Positions 24,889 through 33,397 of a stretch of DNA of 64,000 bases are shown here, piece after piece. A program made the position numbers and the translations under genes. This DNA comes from Poriferisodalis sp965221945. Lineage in GTDB: Bacteria; Actinomycetota; Acidimicrobiia; Acidimicrobiales; Poriferisodalaceae. Every line of letters starts with the position of its first letter. Position 1 is the stretch's first letter. The DNA lies in contig NZ_OZ244925.1 of NCBI RefSeq assembly GCF_965221945.1, positions 2,542,001 through 2,606,000 on the forward strand. The letters run 5' to 3'. The notes under the pieces were generated by a model, which was given only the letters and a program-made list of their open reading frames with translations, did not search any database and was not told the DNA's origin.

Positions 24889-26326
24889 GATGACGCTCAG
24901 GCTTCGGCAGAGTCGATCGGTCACCGACGGGTGCACAAATCCCAAACCCGCGCTGGCGCCCTGAGCCAATCACAATCGGACCACGCACCGGCTCTTCGAA
25001 CAGCAACTCCAGATGCGAATAGGGTCGGCTTGGCATGCCCTGACGATGGACTTCTGAGGGCATCAGGGACACAGCTCCGGGCATCAGCGCAGAACGCAAC
25101 GATCGAAACGACGACGGATGCGGAACTCCTGTGTGGTTACACCAACGACAGATCTCCTCGAGAGTCAGTGGCACGTGCCGTTCGTGAATGGCCGGAAATG
25201 CGGTGACCCAACGGCGCGACGGCCCCACCCAGCGACCAGGTGCTGCGGCTCTCGGCTTCCTCTGGCCAGCCCACACTTCGGAGCTGGCATCGACGCCTGG
25301 CCCGACGAGTCGCCGAATTGAATGAACGACATCGCGGGCCGCACGAGCGACATCGTCATCACAGGCCGCCGGTAGCCACAGAGCAACTCCGTGAATGCGT
25401 CCCCGGGCGTGGGAGTGGCCGACATCGGGCAGCGCCAAGAAATGCGCAAGGTCGTAGCCACGTTCCGCGAACCCGTGACCGTGTAGTTCTGCGGGAGGAT
25501 CACCGATCAATTCCTGAAAACGGTCCAGAACGGCTGCTTTGAAGGTCGCGGTGACTGACGAGATCCGACGCCCAGAAAGGCTCGGCCGTAGCACCAACGA
25601 CGCCACAATTCGCCCACTCGATGCGGCGTGAGCTTCGGCACGTGGTGACCGATAACTCACCTTGGCGGAGAGCGCCGGATACTGATTGCGTCCCACAGAT
25701 GTGCCGTGTTCAGTCCATTCATCGAATGCCGCGTCCAGCAGCCGAAGTCGACCGGGCACAGGTACATCAACCGACACAGCACCGTCGGGATCCGGCGCAT
25801 ACATCAGATCGTTCGCGACCTCAGATTCATCCGGTATGCGCTCGACGCGAACACGCACCGGAGAATCGGCACAGCCCAGGTAGCCGATGCGAGCCGCCCG
25901 CGTTTGCAGAGCGCGCAACTGCCGATCTTCGACTTCCACTGGCCAGAGGTACCGAATCACAGGTTGCCGCGGGGTTACCCGGACACCCGGACGCACAAGA
26001 GAGGCATCTCTCGCGACGTACTCCTGTTGCTGCTTGTTCGGCTGCGAGCGGCCCGTCTGCTTGACCACGAACCGGGACTCAAGCTGCTCGTGATACACCT
26101 CGATCGCGGCCTCAATGAACGGCGCAGGAGCCGCCTCCAGGAACTCGAGTTCCGAACCGTCTGTGTACCGACAGCGATCTCGCGTGCCGTCCGCCGCAAC
26201 GAGCGCCGCAAACAGCCTCGACGGCGACGGGGGCCATTCGCCCTGCTCAAGACGTCCGGTATGTGCGGTTCCGTCCGGGTCAGCCCGATAGGTGCCGAGC
26301 AAGAGTTCGACAGTTGCGCTCAGCAT
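24881..26326 (-). CDS. csb2: Type I-G Csb2 (GSU0054 family), Cas5-Cas6-type fusion
   Basis: About 481 residues, starting MLSATVELLLGTYRADPDG at ATG 26326, whose A is shared with the csb1 stop (TGATG). Motifs typical of Csb2 are EWPPSPSRLFAALVAA near the N-terminus and, at the C-terminus, the Gly-rich GPIVIGSGRQRGFGICAP expected of a RAMP/Cas6 RNA-binding loop. Csb2 caps the crRNA 5' end (Cas5 function) and probably processes pre-crRNA (Cas6 function); no separate cas6 is present. An internal HGHGFAERGYDLAHFL segment carries histidines that could be catalytic. Confidence 0.93.
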   Translation of the reverse strand: MLSATVELLLGTYRADPDGTAHTGRLEQGEWPPSPSRLFAALVAADGTRDRCRYTDGSELEFLEAAPAPFIEAAIEVYHEQLESRFVVKQTGRSQPNKQQQEYVARDASLVRPGVRVTPRQPVIRYLWPVEVEDRQLRALQTRAARIGYLGCADSPVRVRVERIPDESEVANDLMYAPDPDGAVSVDVPVPGRLRLLDAAFDEWTEHGTSVGRNQYPALSAKVSYRSPRAEAHAASSGRIVASLVLRPSLSGRRISSVTATFKAAVLDRFQELIGDPPAELHGHGFAERGYDLAHFLALPDVGHSHARGRIHGVALWLPAACDDDVARAARDVVHSIRRLVGPGVDASSEVWAGQRKPRAAAPGRWVGPSRRWVTAFPAIHERHVPLTLEEICRWCNHTGVPHPSSFRSLRSALMPGAVSLMPSEVHRQGMPSRPYSHLELLFEEPVRGPIVIGSGRQRGFGICAPVGDRSTLPKPERHRD

Positions 26327-27522
26327 CACGCGTCCAGATTTGGCCACGTCTTGGCGATGGAAATGCGCAGCGATTCGTTGGCGTGGAGCACCAACGGTTC
26401 GCGATCCCAACCGTCAAGCGGCACCGATACGGCCCGCGCCGATTCTTTGGCCTCTGACAGGAGCGCCTCAGTGTGTTCCGCGCCACCGAGATCGATTGGC
26501 GAGTCGCCATTCGCACCCAGCCAAGTGATCGACGTCCGTTCCGGCCGCAATTCAGCCCCGGATCTCAGGGCAAAGCCGCGCCCGAAGGCCATCGTGTGAG
26601 CGTGCAGTCCGAGCGCCACAACCAGCGCGCGGGCAGCCGCGTCAGCGTCGGGACAACCAGTCCCGAGTCCGACCCGTCGGAGCTGCGCGAACGACAGCGA
26701 TGCGCGCTGGGCAACCCGTCGGAAGGAAATGCCGGCAGGGGCAGTCTCATCGTCTCTCATGAAGGGCACTTGGCCATGCCCGAGTTCAGACAGCTTCTTC
26801 TTCTCTTCACCCTTCTCTGCCTTCTCACCGAGTCGCCACCCGGCTTGGTTGTTGGGATCAAAGACTGCGCTCTCGTCCACACTCAGGTTCAAGGGATCAC
26901 CCTTCAGTCCCAGAGCCTTAGTTCCTTGCGCCGCCGGCTGCCAGCCAACAATCTCGGACACCCATCCGCGAGCGTGCTTGGTCCGCGCGCCCTTCTTGCC
27001 CAAGTGCGACTGCCAAAAGCCGTACAGCAATGCCTGGGGGAACCAAGCGACGAGAGGCCCCGCTAACCACGGCGTCGCCCCGACGATCTGACTCCCCATC
27101 TCGGTCTTGATGAACTGCTGCCCGTCGAGCTCGGCATCGCGTAGATAGGCATCGGCGTTCCGGTGCGGAAACTGGTAGCTCGAAAGTTGTCGAGGCAGAT
27201 GCGGCGGCATCCAGTCCATGTCTGCGAGATCAAGCACGATTTCGGGCAACCCACAACGTGCACGCGCGCGCCGCAGTTGCTCCTCGTGCCGGTTGGCCTG
27301 CGATGGGACGTTGTCGATCACGATGACGTTCTGTGGGACCGCATCATCCGGCGAAGCCCATCGACGGTCTTGCTGGTAGCGGCCCCCCTCGTAGATAGCC
27401 GGCTTCACCGGTGCTCCCGTACCGGCCGTCGGCTGGAGCTCTGCCTCGATCAGCAGCCCATCGTCGAACGAATCGTCCGCGCAGCCCCGAAGGAGTCGAT
27501 CCAAGTCGAGTAAGTCCGTCAT
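26326..27522 (-). CDS. csb1: Type I-G Csb1 (GSU0053 family), Cas7 backbone subunit
   Basis: A 398-residue Cas7-like protein that would polymerise along the crRNA spacer. The N-terminal LLIEAELQPTAGTGAPVKPA followed by IYEGGRY is characteristic of Csb1. Other conserved stretches are NVIVIDNVPSQANRHEEQL and LVAWFPQALLYGFWQSHLG. It is the first gene of the leftward cas operon (csb1, csb2, cas3, cas8-like, cas4, cas1, cas2), all with overlaps or 2-bp gaps. The promoter must lie in 27523-27878. Confidence 0.94.
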   Translation of the reverse strand: MTDLLDLDRLLRGCADDSFDDGLLIEAELQPTAGTGAPVKPAIYEGGRYQQDRRWASPDDAVPQNVIVIDNVPSQANRHEEQLRRARARCGLPEIVLDLADMDWMPPHLPRQLSSYQFPHRNADAYLRDAELDGQQFIKTEMGSQIVGATPWLAGPLVAWFPQALLYGFWQSHLGKKGARTKHARGWVSEIVGWQPAAQGTKALGLKGDPLNLSVDESAVFDPNNQAGWRLGEKAEKGEEKKKLSELGHGQVPFMRDDETAPAGISFRRVAQRASLSFAQLRRVGLGTGCPDADAAARALVVALGLHAHTMAFGRGFALRSGAELRPERTSITWLGANGDSPIDLGGAEHTEALLSEAKESARAVSVPLDGWDREPLVLHANESLRISIAKTWPNLDA

Positions 27523-27878
27523 GGGCGTGCCTCTATTCCCGTTGAATTGATGATGCTTTCTTGCACGTCGCTAACGGTAGTGACGGGGTGCAACAGCAAT
27601 GAGGACCTCGCTAGCGCGACACCGCTGTGGACGCCGCAGATGCGACTCTTGAGCGAGTTGATGCGTTACCGCCCAGCGATGGCCGCGACGCACTCTGCCG
27701 GGCGTCGAGTCCCCACGTCCCAAGATGTACGAGGCCCAAGGGGCGACTTGGTGCTAACCGATTGCCGGTCCCGCGTCAAAGCGCAAGTTCTGGGATCGCA
27801 ATGCGCCTGGAATTAAGAGCCCCGCCATTCCAGGTCAAGCGCGAGGCGTCCTGAAAGACGGGGAAGATTTGACGCAGG
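27523..27878. other. Intergenic region upstream of the cas operon, no gene supported
   Basis: 356 bp between csb1 and the PH-like membrane protein gene, which reads leftward toward it. It should contain the cas promoter, but no convincing -10/-35 pair was found. Short open frames on the plus strand lack a ribosome site and any family resemblance, and were not called. Confidence 0.5.
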
Positions 27879-28460
27879 TTAACCCAGCGTCGGTCGCCGC
27901 TGTACCGGTTGAGCGCTCTCGCTCGGCCCCGCACCGGGGCCGACCACGGCGAACAGGCGCTCGGCGTGGGTGCTCAGCAGGGTGAGGCGGCAGGTCTTCG
28001 GCTCGCGTGCTGCGGTCTGTTCCAAGTAGGTCACCCGCAGGGCCGTTTGGCCGGTGCCGCCGAGCAGGCGGTTGCCTCGCAGGCCTTTGTCCCACCAGCC
28101 GCCGAATTCGCTGAAGGGCTGCACCTCGACGAGCTCTGCATGCACAACTGCTCGGGCATCGACACGCACCCGGCGAAACGGCCGCACACGGGCGGTGAAG
28201 CCGCGATCGTCGATCTGCAGATCCAAACGCATGCGGCCGAACATCCACGACGCAGCAACGAACCCAGCCACCAGCAGAATCGAAACCCACAGCCGGCCGG
28301 CACCGGAGAGGTCATCGTCGGGCACGAATACGGCCAGCGCGCCCAACCCGACACCCATGACCAGCAGCGATCCACCGAATATCCGTTGAGCGCGGCGGCT
28401 CCCGCCATCGAACCGCTCCACGATGAGAGCCGGCATCGCCGGTCGCTTCTGTGACGTCAT
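27879..28460 (-). CDS. Small membrane protein with a PH-like C-terminal domain, function unknown
   Basis: About 193 residues from ATG 28460 (MTSQKRPAMPALIVERFDGG). Two hydrophobic helices (SLLVMGVGLGALAVFV and VSILLVAGFVAASWMFG) are followed by a beta-rich domain with RFRRVRV-like strands and QPFSEFGGWWDKGLRGN. The latter resembles the FGGWG motif of bacterial PH-like membrane proteins (DUF6141-type). The last 20 residues are Pro/Gln-rich. The start codon overlaps the stop of a PIN-domain remnant. Not obviously part of the defence genes around it. Confidence 0.7.
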   Translation of the reverse strand: MTSQKRPAMPALIVERFDGGSRRAQRIFGGSLLVMGVGLGALAVFVPDDDLSGAGRLWVSILLVAGFVAASWMFGRMRLDLQIDDRGFTARVRPFRRVRVDARAVVHAELVEVQPFSEFGGWWDKGLRGNRLLGGTGQTALRVTYLEQTAAREPKTCRLTLLSTHAERLFAVVGPGAGPSESAQPVQRRPTLG

Positions 28461-28600
28461 CGACCTGTGGCACCGCCTCCTCGCACAGTCCAAGGATCCA
28501 TGGTATCGAGGCCCATGTCGGCGAAATCGGCCACGTTGCGCGTCGCAACCGGCATGCCGCGCTCAACGGCAAATCGCTTGGTCCGCACCGCTTCCCTGCC
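28457..28600 (-). pseudogene. C-terminal fragment of a PIN-domain (VapC-like) toxin
   Basis: A 47-codon open stretch with no start codon of its own, bounded upstream by TAG at 28601-28603. It contains FAVERGMPVATRNVADFADM followed by GLDTMDPW, matching the last strand-helix of PIN RNases (the TRNxxDF motif carries a catalytic Asp) and the terminal 'NPW' turn. The N-terminal two thirds of a PIN domain (about 90 residues) and any VapB gene are missing. A relic of a toxin-antitoxin locus inside the island. Confidence 0.6.
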
Positions 28601-28693
28601 CTACGTTCACCACCGCACCGCACATCGCTGCCCTCGTTTGTCAGCCATCGGAGGCGACCCCCAGGCCACACCTACACTGAGGAGCAACGCCCG

Positions 28694-28984
28694 ATGGCAA
28701 TCGACGAGATCGAACGGTCCGAGATGGGGCAACAGCTCATCGACACGCTCGGCGAGAAACCGGCCGCCACCCTCATGAAGTGCGTCTATCCCAACGGCAC
28801 CGACTACCTGGCCACCAAGGACGACCTCCGAGCACTCGAAGAACGAATGCGCAACTACGTCGACAGCGCCGTCAGTACCGCGATCAGTACCGCACTGGCG
28901 CGCCAGACGCGGATGCTCATGGTCACTGTGGCCGGCTTCATGCTGACCATCTGGGTGCCGCTGACCATCAGTGCACTGACCTGA
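28694..28984 (+). CDS. Small tail-anchored protein, function unknown
   Basis: A 96-residue protein from ATG 28694. Residues 1-40 are polar (MAIDEIERSEMGQQLIDTLG), 40-62 form a short coiled-coil-like stretch (TKDDLRALEERMRNYVDSAV), and the last 25 residues are one hydrophobic helix. This layout recalls DUF1640-like or other small coiled-coil membrane proteins. It sits alone on the plus strand between the PH-like protein and the GmrSD-like gene. GGAGC at 28680-28684 could be its ribosome site. No catalytic motif is seen. Confidence 0.55.
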   Translation: MAIDEIERSEMGQQLIDTLGEKPAATLMKCVYPNGTDYLATKDDLRALEERMRNYVDSAVSTAISTALARQTRMLMVTVAGFMLTIWVPLTISALT

Positions 28985-29179
28985 GCCCGCCGTCTTGGCT
29001 TCGGTGCGGATCGGTCCGGCGCGGGCGATTTGCTGGGGCGACAGCATCGACCTGTGCGCCGATGCGCTCTACCTGCGGCTCACAGGCACGTCCCCGGAGG
29101 ACTACCTGCCCGGACTGCGCCGAACGACATCCGGCACCCGACAGGATCCAGCCACTGTCGCGAACCGCCTCGACTGAAG

Positions 29180-31201
29180 TCATCGCGAGGGCAGTGCCGC
29201 AGATTTACTCGGCGTGAGTTCAGCCCCGTCACCGGCCAGCGCCAGTACATCGGCTTCCACATACCGCTTGAACGCCTTAGGAGTCGTGAAGTGGCGGAAC
29301 CCGTGGTCGTTTGCGATTTGCAGCGTCTCCTGCTCTTCGCCGAGCAGCAACGCCACGGGCTCGCTGTAACCCGCCTGCAAACCATTCGGCCACGCCAAGT
29401 CGAGAATGGCAACCGGGTCCCCCGTGCCCGGATGGGAGATCTCGTGCTCGATCTGCCCCGCCGGGAGGCCCTGCTTGCGTACCCACTCGTTCAGAGCGCG
29501 CAGAACAGCTTCCTCTTCCTCGTCCTCGATACCGCCCGGAATCGATGCCAACGCCGAAGGTTTCGCCGGAACAACTCCGACCGGCGGTGCCTCGACCACC
29601 GACTCGACCCGCGTCTCGTCGTGGAGCAGTTCCCCTAGCAACGCATTCGCGGCCGCAGCGAGCAGTCGTTGACGTTCCTCGAGGAACTGGGGATAGTTGG
29701 CCGTTTCCCAGAGCGCTTCGTCCATGGGAATCCACTGAGACCCGAGCGCTCCCGGATGCCGCTTCTCAATCTCCACGAAGTACTCAGCAGGCGCTCGGTC
29801 ACTGATCTTCAGGTTCGTGTTCTTGGTCAAGAAGCAGAAGTTCGCCACAGCATTGACCTGCGAGCGGTGGTACCCGTGCCGGTACAGCAGTGCCTTCGGG
29901 AAGATGTGATGCACCTCAAGCGCGTTCATGCGGCCCAGCAGTGCGTTCTTGAGAACGAGTCCCGTACCCCAGTCTTTCGCCTCGCCCACGCGTGTCAGGG
30001 CGTAGAGCACGGGGTAGAACCGTGCCCCGAGACTCCAGCCGCGGAAGTGCTCTGGCTCGATGCGCAGGCTGCCGTGCCAGAGGCGCAGCTGATCAAGCAA
30101 CCGGTCAAGACTGCCGTCCAGGTCCTCGATCGCTTCATAGTCTCGATCGAGCGTGGTCTCCGTCGAGCCGGAAAAGCGGCCCCACATGGCACTCTGGAAG
30201 TACCAGTGAAGCAGCCGGTCTTGTTCTGCGGTATCGGCCAAGTGGCCGCCGTGCTTGTCGATGTAGCGCGACAGCACGGGCAGGGCGTAGCGGCCGAAGA
30301 GGACTCGATCGTGGTCGAGACCGAGGCGCCCAGCGATCAGATTGAGGGCGTAGTCGATGCTCCGTTCGGCGCGAGCAAGTCCATCCTTGACAGCGGCCGT
30401 CGACACGTCGTGAAGATGCACGAAGCGCGCCTCGCCCGTCACGATCGCGTTCACGTTGCGCAGCAACCAATCGAGGTTGAAGTCGTAGCCATTCCCCCGC
30501 CAGCGCCCGAGGATCGACTGCATGCGCTCGCGTCCCTCCGGCCACGAGCCACAGATCTTCGCGAGCGCGAGGTCGCCCTGCGAGAGCTTGGTTCCGCCGC
30601 TGTTGACCCGGTTGAAGATGTCGACCACAACGTCGACCGTCTTGTCAGTGCCGGTCACCTCTTCGATGTGCAAGTTGATGTCGCGAATGCCGACAATCCG
30701 GTTGAGCCGTCCGATGAACTCACCTTGCATCGCGCCGAGATCGGGAAGCTGTCCCAGCCGAGTGATGTGCTGCCCAAGTCCTGCGTTCCCCTCCTTCATG
30801 AGCGCGGAGACATCGATCCAGAGTGGATCATCCTTCATCCTCAAGCGCTGATAGAACCTAAATTCTTCACTCTCAAGGTGAAAATAGAGACCAGCGAAAG
30901 CGCTCGCGTGGCCGTCGAAGAACGCTGGCGGAGTCCCGCGGATGATGCCGTAGAGCGACGTGACTCGCTGCTGCCCATCCAGAAGCAGCCGCACGACACC
31001 CGGTGAGAGATCCTGCTCACCGCGGTGCGGCGCTCCCTCCGCTGCCGTCGCCCACACGAGCAGGCTCCCGACCGGGTGACGACGGTACAGCGAATCCATC
31101 AGCCCCCGTACCTGGTCGCGGTTCCACACATAGCCACGTTGGAACTTCGGCAAAGCGATGTCGCCGCTGTCGATGAGATCAAGGATGGTTGAAATGTTCA
31201 C
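29180..31201 (-). CDS. DUF262/DUF1524 (GmrSD-like) protein, probable type IV restriction or defence nuclease
   Basis: A 673-residue protein. The N-terminal DUF262 domain is ParB/Srx-like: LPKFQRGYVWNRDQVRGLM near 18-36, and the nucleotide-binding LLLDGQQRVTSLYG at 72-85. A helical middle with FNRVNSGGTKLSQGDLALA follows. The HNH-type DUF1524 nuclease motif is LEVHHIFPKALL near 429-440. GmrSD proteins cut glucosylated or otherwise modified phage DNA using NTP. A roughly 150-residue C-terminal extension after the nuclease (PGGIEDEEEEAVLRALNEWV) is not part of the core. Likely a stand-alone anti-phage gene; target unknown. Confidence 0.85.
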   Translation of the reverse strand: MNISTILDLIDSGDIALPKFQRGYVWNRDQVRGLMDSLYRRHPVGSLLVWATAAEGAPHRGEQDLSPGVVRLLLDGQQRVTSLYGIIRGTPPAFFDGHASAFAGLYFHLESEEFRFYQRLRMKDDPLWIDVSALMKEGNAGLGQHITRLGQLPDLGAMQGEFIGRLNRIVGIRDINLHIEEVTGTDKTVDVVVDIFNRVNSGGTKLSQGDLALAKICGSWPEGRERMQSILGRWRGNGYDFNLDWLLRNVNAIVTGEARFVHLHDVSTAAVKDGLARAERSIDYALNLIAGRLGLDHDRVLFGRYALPVLSRYIDKHGGHLADTAEQDRLLHWYFQSAMWGRFSGSTETTLDRDYEAIEDLDGSLDRLLDQLRLWHGSLRIEPEHFRGWSLGARFYPVLYALTRVGEAKDWGTGLVLKNALLGRMNALEVHHIFPKALLYRHGYHRSQVNAVANFCFLTKNTNLKISDRAPAEYFVEIEKRHPGALGSQWIPMDEALWETANYPQFLEERQRLLAAAANALLGELLHDETRVESVVEAPPVGVVPAKPSALASIPGGIEDEEEEAVLRALNEWVRKQGLPAGQIEHEISHPGTGDPVAILDLAWPNGLQAGYSEPVALLLGEEQETLQIANDHGFRHFTTPKAFKRYVEADVLALAGDGAELTPSKSAALPSR

Positions 31202-31499
31202 CGTGGACTCTCCACAACCGGAGTTGGCGTCGCTCGGACACTCCTGGCGACCAGCCTGGTCATCGGAGCGGGCAGCTGCGCGCTGCGCGACAGTAGTCGT
31301 GCGCGTCGTTACCGGGGAGCGGCTGGCACGTTGAAGGATTCGGCCCGCACACTTCTCTCACAGGAACGCATCTGTGGCTGTCCCGACGACCTCTTGGCGT
31401 GTCCCGGCGGGCATGACCGCCCTGCTGATGCACAGCTCCGCTTCCTATCCTTGAAAATCAGTAGTCAACACTCTGATTTTCAAGGATAGGATTGCTGCT
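31202..31499. other. Intergenic region between divergent GmrSD-like and DUF4143 genes
   Basis: 298 bp with no supported gene. It must hold divergent promoters. The right end carries the 18-bp inverted repeat annotated separately; the rest shows no repeat or hairpin that I can support. Confidence 0.5.
31444..31490. promoter_or_regulatory. Perfect 18-bp inverted repeat just before the DUF4143 ATPase gene
   Basis: Arms CCTATCCTTGAAAATCAG (31444-31461) and CTGATTTTCAAGGATAGG (31473-31490) are exact complements around an 11-nt loop. The right arm ends 9 bp before the GTG start at 31500. It is AT-rich compared with its surroundings. It may be an operator, or form an mRNA hairpin hiding the start site; no Shine-Dalgarno is otherwise clear. 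Confidence 0.8.
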
Positions 31500-32669
31500 G
31501 TGGAGTTTGTGCCTCGGCCGCATGACGAAGATTCGCTACGTACTGCAGTGGCGCATGCACCCGTGACCTTGCTCACGGGGCCGCGCCAGGCAGGCAAGTC
31601 GACGCTGGTACGCCAAGTCATCGATCCCTCGCCGGCGGCGTTCTTCGATCTCGAGGACTATCGCGACCAAGCGCGTCTCGCCGAGCCCCTGCTCGCCTTG
31701 CGCGACACCGGCGAGACGATCGTGATCGACGAAGCACAACGCATGCCCCAGCTCTTCGAATCGCTGCGTGTGCTCGTGGACGAGAACCGCCGACCGGGTC
31801 GCTTCGTCGTCCTCGGCAGCGCCTCCCCCGACCTCACCGGGCTGAGCGCCGAAACGCTCGCCGGGCGTGTCAGCCTTGTCGAGCTCTCGGGCTTCCGAGT
31901 CGGCGACCTCGGTGGGGATCACCTCGACGAACTTTGGCTGCGAGGCGGCTTGCCTCCTTCCTACTTGGCACCAGACCTCTCTGCTTCGAACCGCTGGCGG
32001 GACGACTACATCGCCACCTTCCTCGAACGCGACCTTGCAAACCTCGGCTTCCGCATCCCCGCCGCTGCCATGCGGCGCTTCTGGACGATGGTCGCCCACT
32101 ATCACGGCCAGACATGGAACGGCGCCACCGTCGCCCGGTCGATCGACGCCTCAGCTAGCACTGTGCGCCGCTACCTCGACGCGCTCACCGATGCGCTCGT
32201 CGTGCGCCAACTTCCACCCTGGTTCGCCAACATCTCCAAACGGCAGGTGAAGGCGCCCCGCGTCTACCTGCGCGACACCGGCCTGCTGCACCGTCTGCTC
32301 GGCATTGCCGATCGTGTTGACCTGGAACGGCATCCGCAGCTCGGCGCGAGCTGGGAGGGCATGGTCATCGAGCAACTCCTCGCCCAACTCGACAGCGCAG
32401 CCCGCGCAACGGCGGCATTCTGGTCCACCCACAGCGGCGCCGAACTCGATCTGCGCCTCAAAATCGAAGGGCGGACACTGGGAATCGAGATCAAGCGAAC
32501 CGAACGTCCCTCAGTGACACGCTCCATGCGCAGCGCCCTGGCCGACTTGGAACTCGACCACCTCTACGTCGTCCACGCAGGCACTCACCGGTTCGCCCTC
32601 GACGAGCACATCACGGCCGTCAGCGCCGTCGAACTGCTGACATACGACGATCCGCTTCGCGAGCCATAG
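31500..32669 (+). CDS. AAA_14/DUF4143-family ATPase
   Basis: A 389-residue ATPase from GTG 31500. Walker A is GPRQAGKST (27-35), Walker B is ETIVIDEAQ (72-80), and a sensor-like LGSASPDL follows near 101-108. The C-terminal DUF4143 part includes AELDLRLKIEG and IEIKRTERP, a PD-(D/E)xK-nuclease-like D-x(n)-ExK arrangement. The cellular role of the family is not established; members are common in mobile and accessory regions. The hairpin immediately upstream suggests tight control. Confidence 0.87.
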   Translation: MEFVPRPHDEDSLRTAVAHAPVTLLTGPRQAGKSTLVRQVIDPSPAAFFDLEDYRDQARLAEPLLALRDTGETIVIDEAQRMPQLFESLRVLVDENRRPGRFVVLGSASPDLTGLSAETLAGRVSLVELSGFRVGDLGGDHLDELWLRGGLPPSYLAPDLSASNRWRDDYIATFLERDLANLGFRIPAAAMRRFWTMVAHYHGQTWNGATVARSIDASASTVRRYLDALTDALVVRQLPPWFANISKRQVKAPRVYLRDTGLLHRLLGIADRVDLERHPQLGASWEGMVIEQLLAQLDSAARATAAFWSTHSGAELDLRLKIEGRTLGIEIKRTERPSVTRSMRSALADLELDHLYVVHAGTHRFALDEHITAVSAVELLTYDDPLREP

Positions 32670-32720
32670 TCACTCGGTGACAAGCACATCGATGCCCGAG
32701 CGCCGCATCGTGTGTCATAA

Positions 32721-32749
32721 CTGTCACCAATAGTGCTGTCGTGTATAAT
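32721..32749 (+). promoter_or_regulatory. Promoter of the RES-type toxin-antitoxin operon
   Basis: A -35 box CTGTCA (32721-32726) and a perfect -10 box TATAAT (32744-32749) are separated by 17 bp. The ATG at 32768 lies 18 bp downstream of the -10, with GAGAGG as a possible ribosome site. This is the best-looking sigma-70 promoter in the window. Confidence 0.7.
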
Positions 32750-32767
32750 CTGGACAAGAGAGGCGGC

Positions 32768-33397
32768 ATGGCACAGACGCTCGGTCAAGATGAGGCGACG
32801 CAGGCAGGTCGACGGATGGCTGGGCGGATGGCCGCGGCCAGCGCATGGCTCACCGAGTGGGGCCTAACGACATCTGATCTCGTGCTCGCGAACCCGCCGC
32901 GGAGCATCGCCGTTGGTCCCGAAAAAGGCGAGCCGAGCGCCGAAGATGTCCTTGGGGTCGTAGAGGATCACTATCTGCGACCCGACATGGAAGTCAGCAT
33001 CCTCAACGCCCACCGTGTGCATGCCGCTCGACAGACCTTGCTCGACAGCGGGGCATTCACTGTCAAGCAACTCGCAGCAGCGCATGGGCGGCCTGTGAAC
33101 ACCGTGCACAAACAGATCCAGCGGGCCGGCAAGCGAGGCGAAGTGCTGGCCGTCACAGTGAACGGCGAGACTCACATTCCGGCCGTCCTACTCGATGAGG
33201 CACTTGAGTTCCGTGCACATTGGCAGCGGGTGATCTCTGTCCTGCAAGACGCTGGGATGACCGGCTGGGGCATCTGGCGATGGATCGCGGAACCCAACGC
33301 AGGATTGTCCGGCGAGATCGCCGCCGAGCTGATCGAGTCGAGTCCTGAGCGGGTCTACGCAGCGGCCCGGCGACGGGTCATCCAAATCGCCGCGTGA
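32768..33397 (+). CDS. Xre/ParS-like antitoxin of a RES-type toxin-antitoxin pair
   Basis: A 209-residue protein; ATG 32768 is chosen because the frame further upstream runs into the -10 box. A helix-turn-helix segment lies near residues 95-125 (FTVKQLAAAHGRPVNTVHKQ). The C-terminal part (WRWIAEPNAGLSGEIAAELI) resembles the DUF2384-type toxin-binding domain of Xre/MbcA antitoxins, where a W/P-N-L pattern precedes the terminal helices. Its TGA overlaps the toxin's GTG by 4 bp. It would bind and inhibit the RES toxin and repress the operon. It is longer than usual Xre antitoxins. Confidence 0.72.
   Translation: MAQTLGQDEATQAGRRMAGRMAAASAWLTEWGLTTSDLVLANPPRSIAVGPEKGEPSAEDVLGVVEDHYLRPDMEVSILNAHRVHAARQTLLDSGAFTVKQLAAAHGRPVNTVHKQIQRAGKRGEVLAVTVNGETHIPAVLLDEALEFRAHWQRVISVLQDAGMTGWGIWRWIAEPNAGLSGEIAAELIESSPERVYAAARRRVIQIAA

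Noticed and set aside
27547..27816. Plus-strand open frame upstream of csb1
   Set aside because: No ribosome site, unusual composition for this genome and no recognisable fold; it lies where the cas promoter is expected.
28995..29177. 60-codon plus-strand open frame before the GmrSD-like gene
   Set aside because: No conserved motif; overlaps only a short gap and could arise by chance in high-GC DNA.
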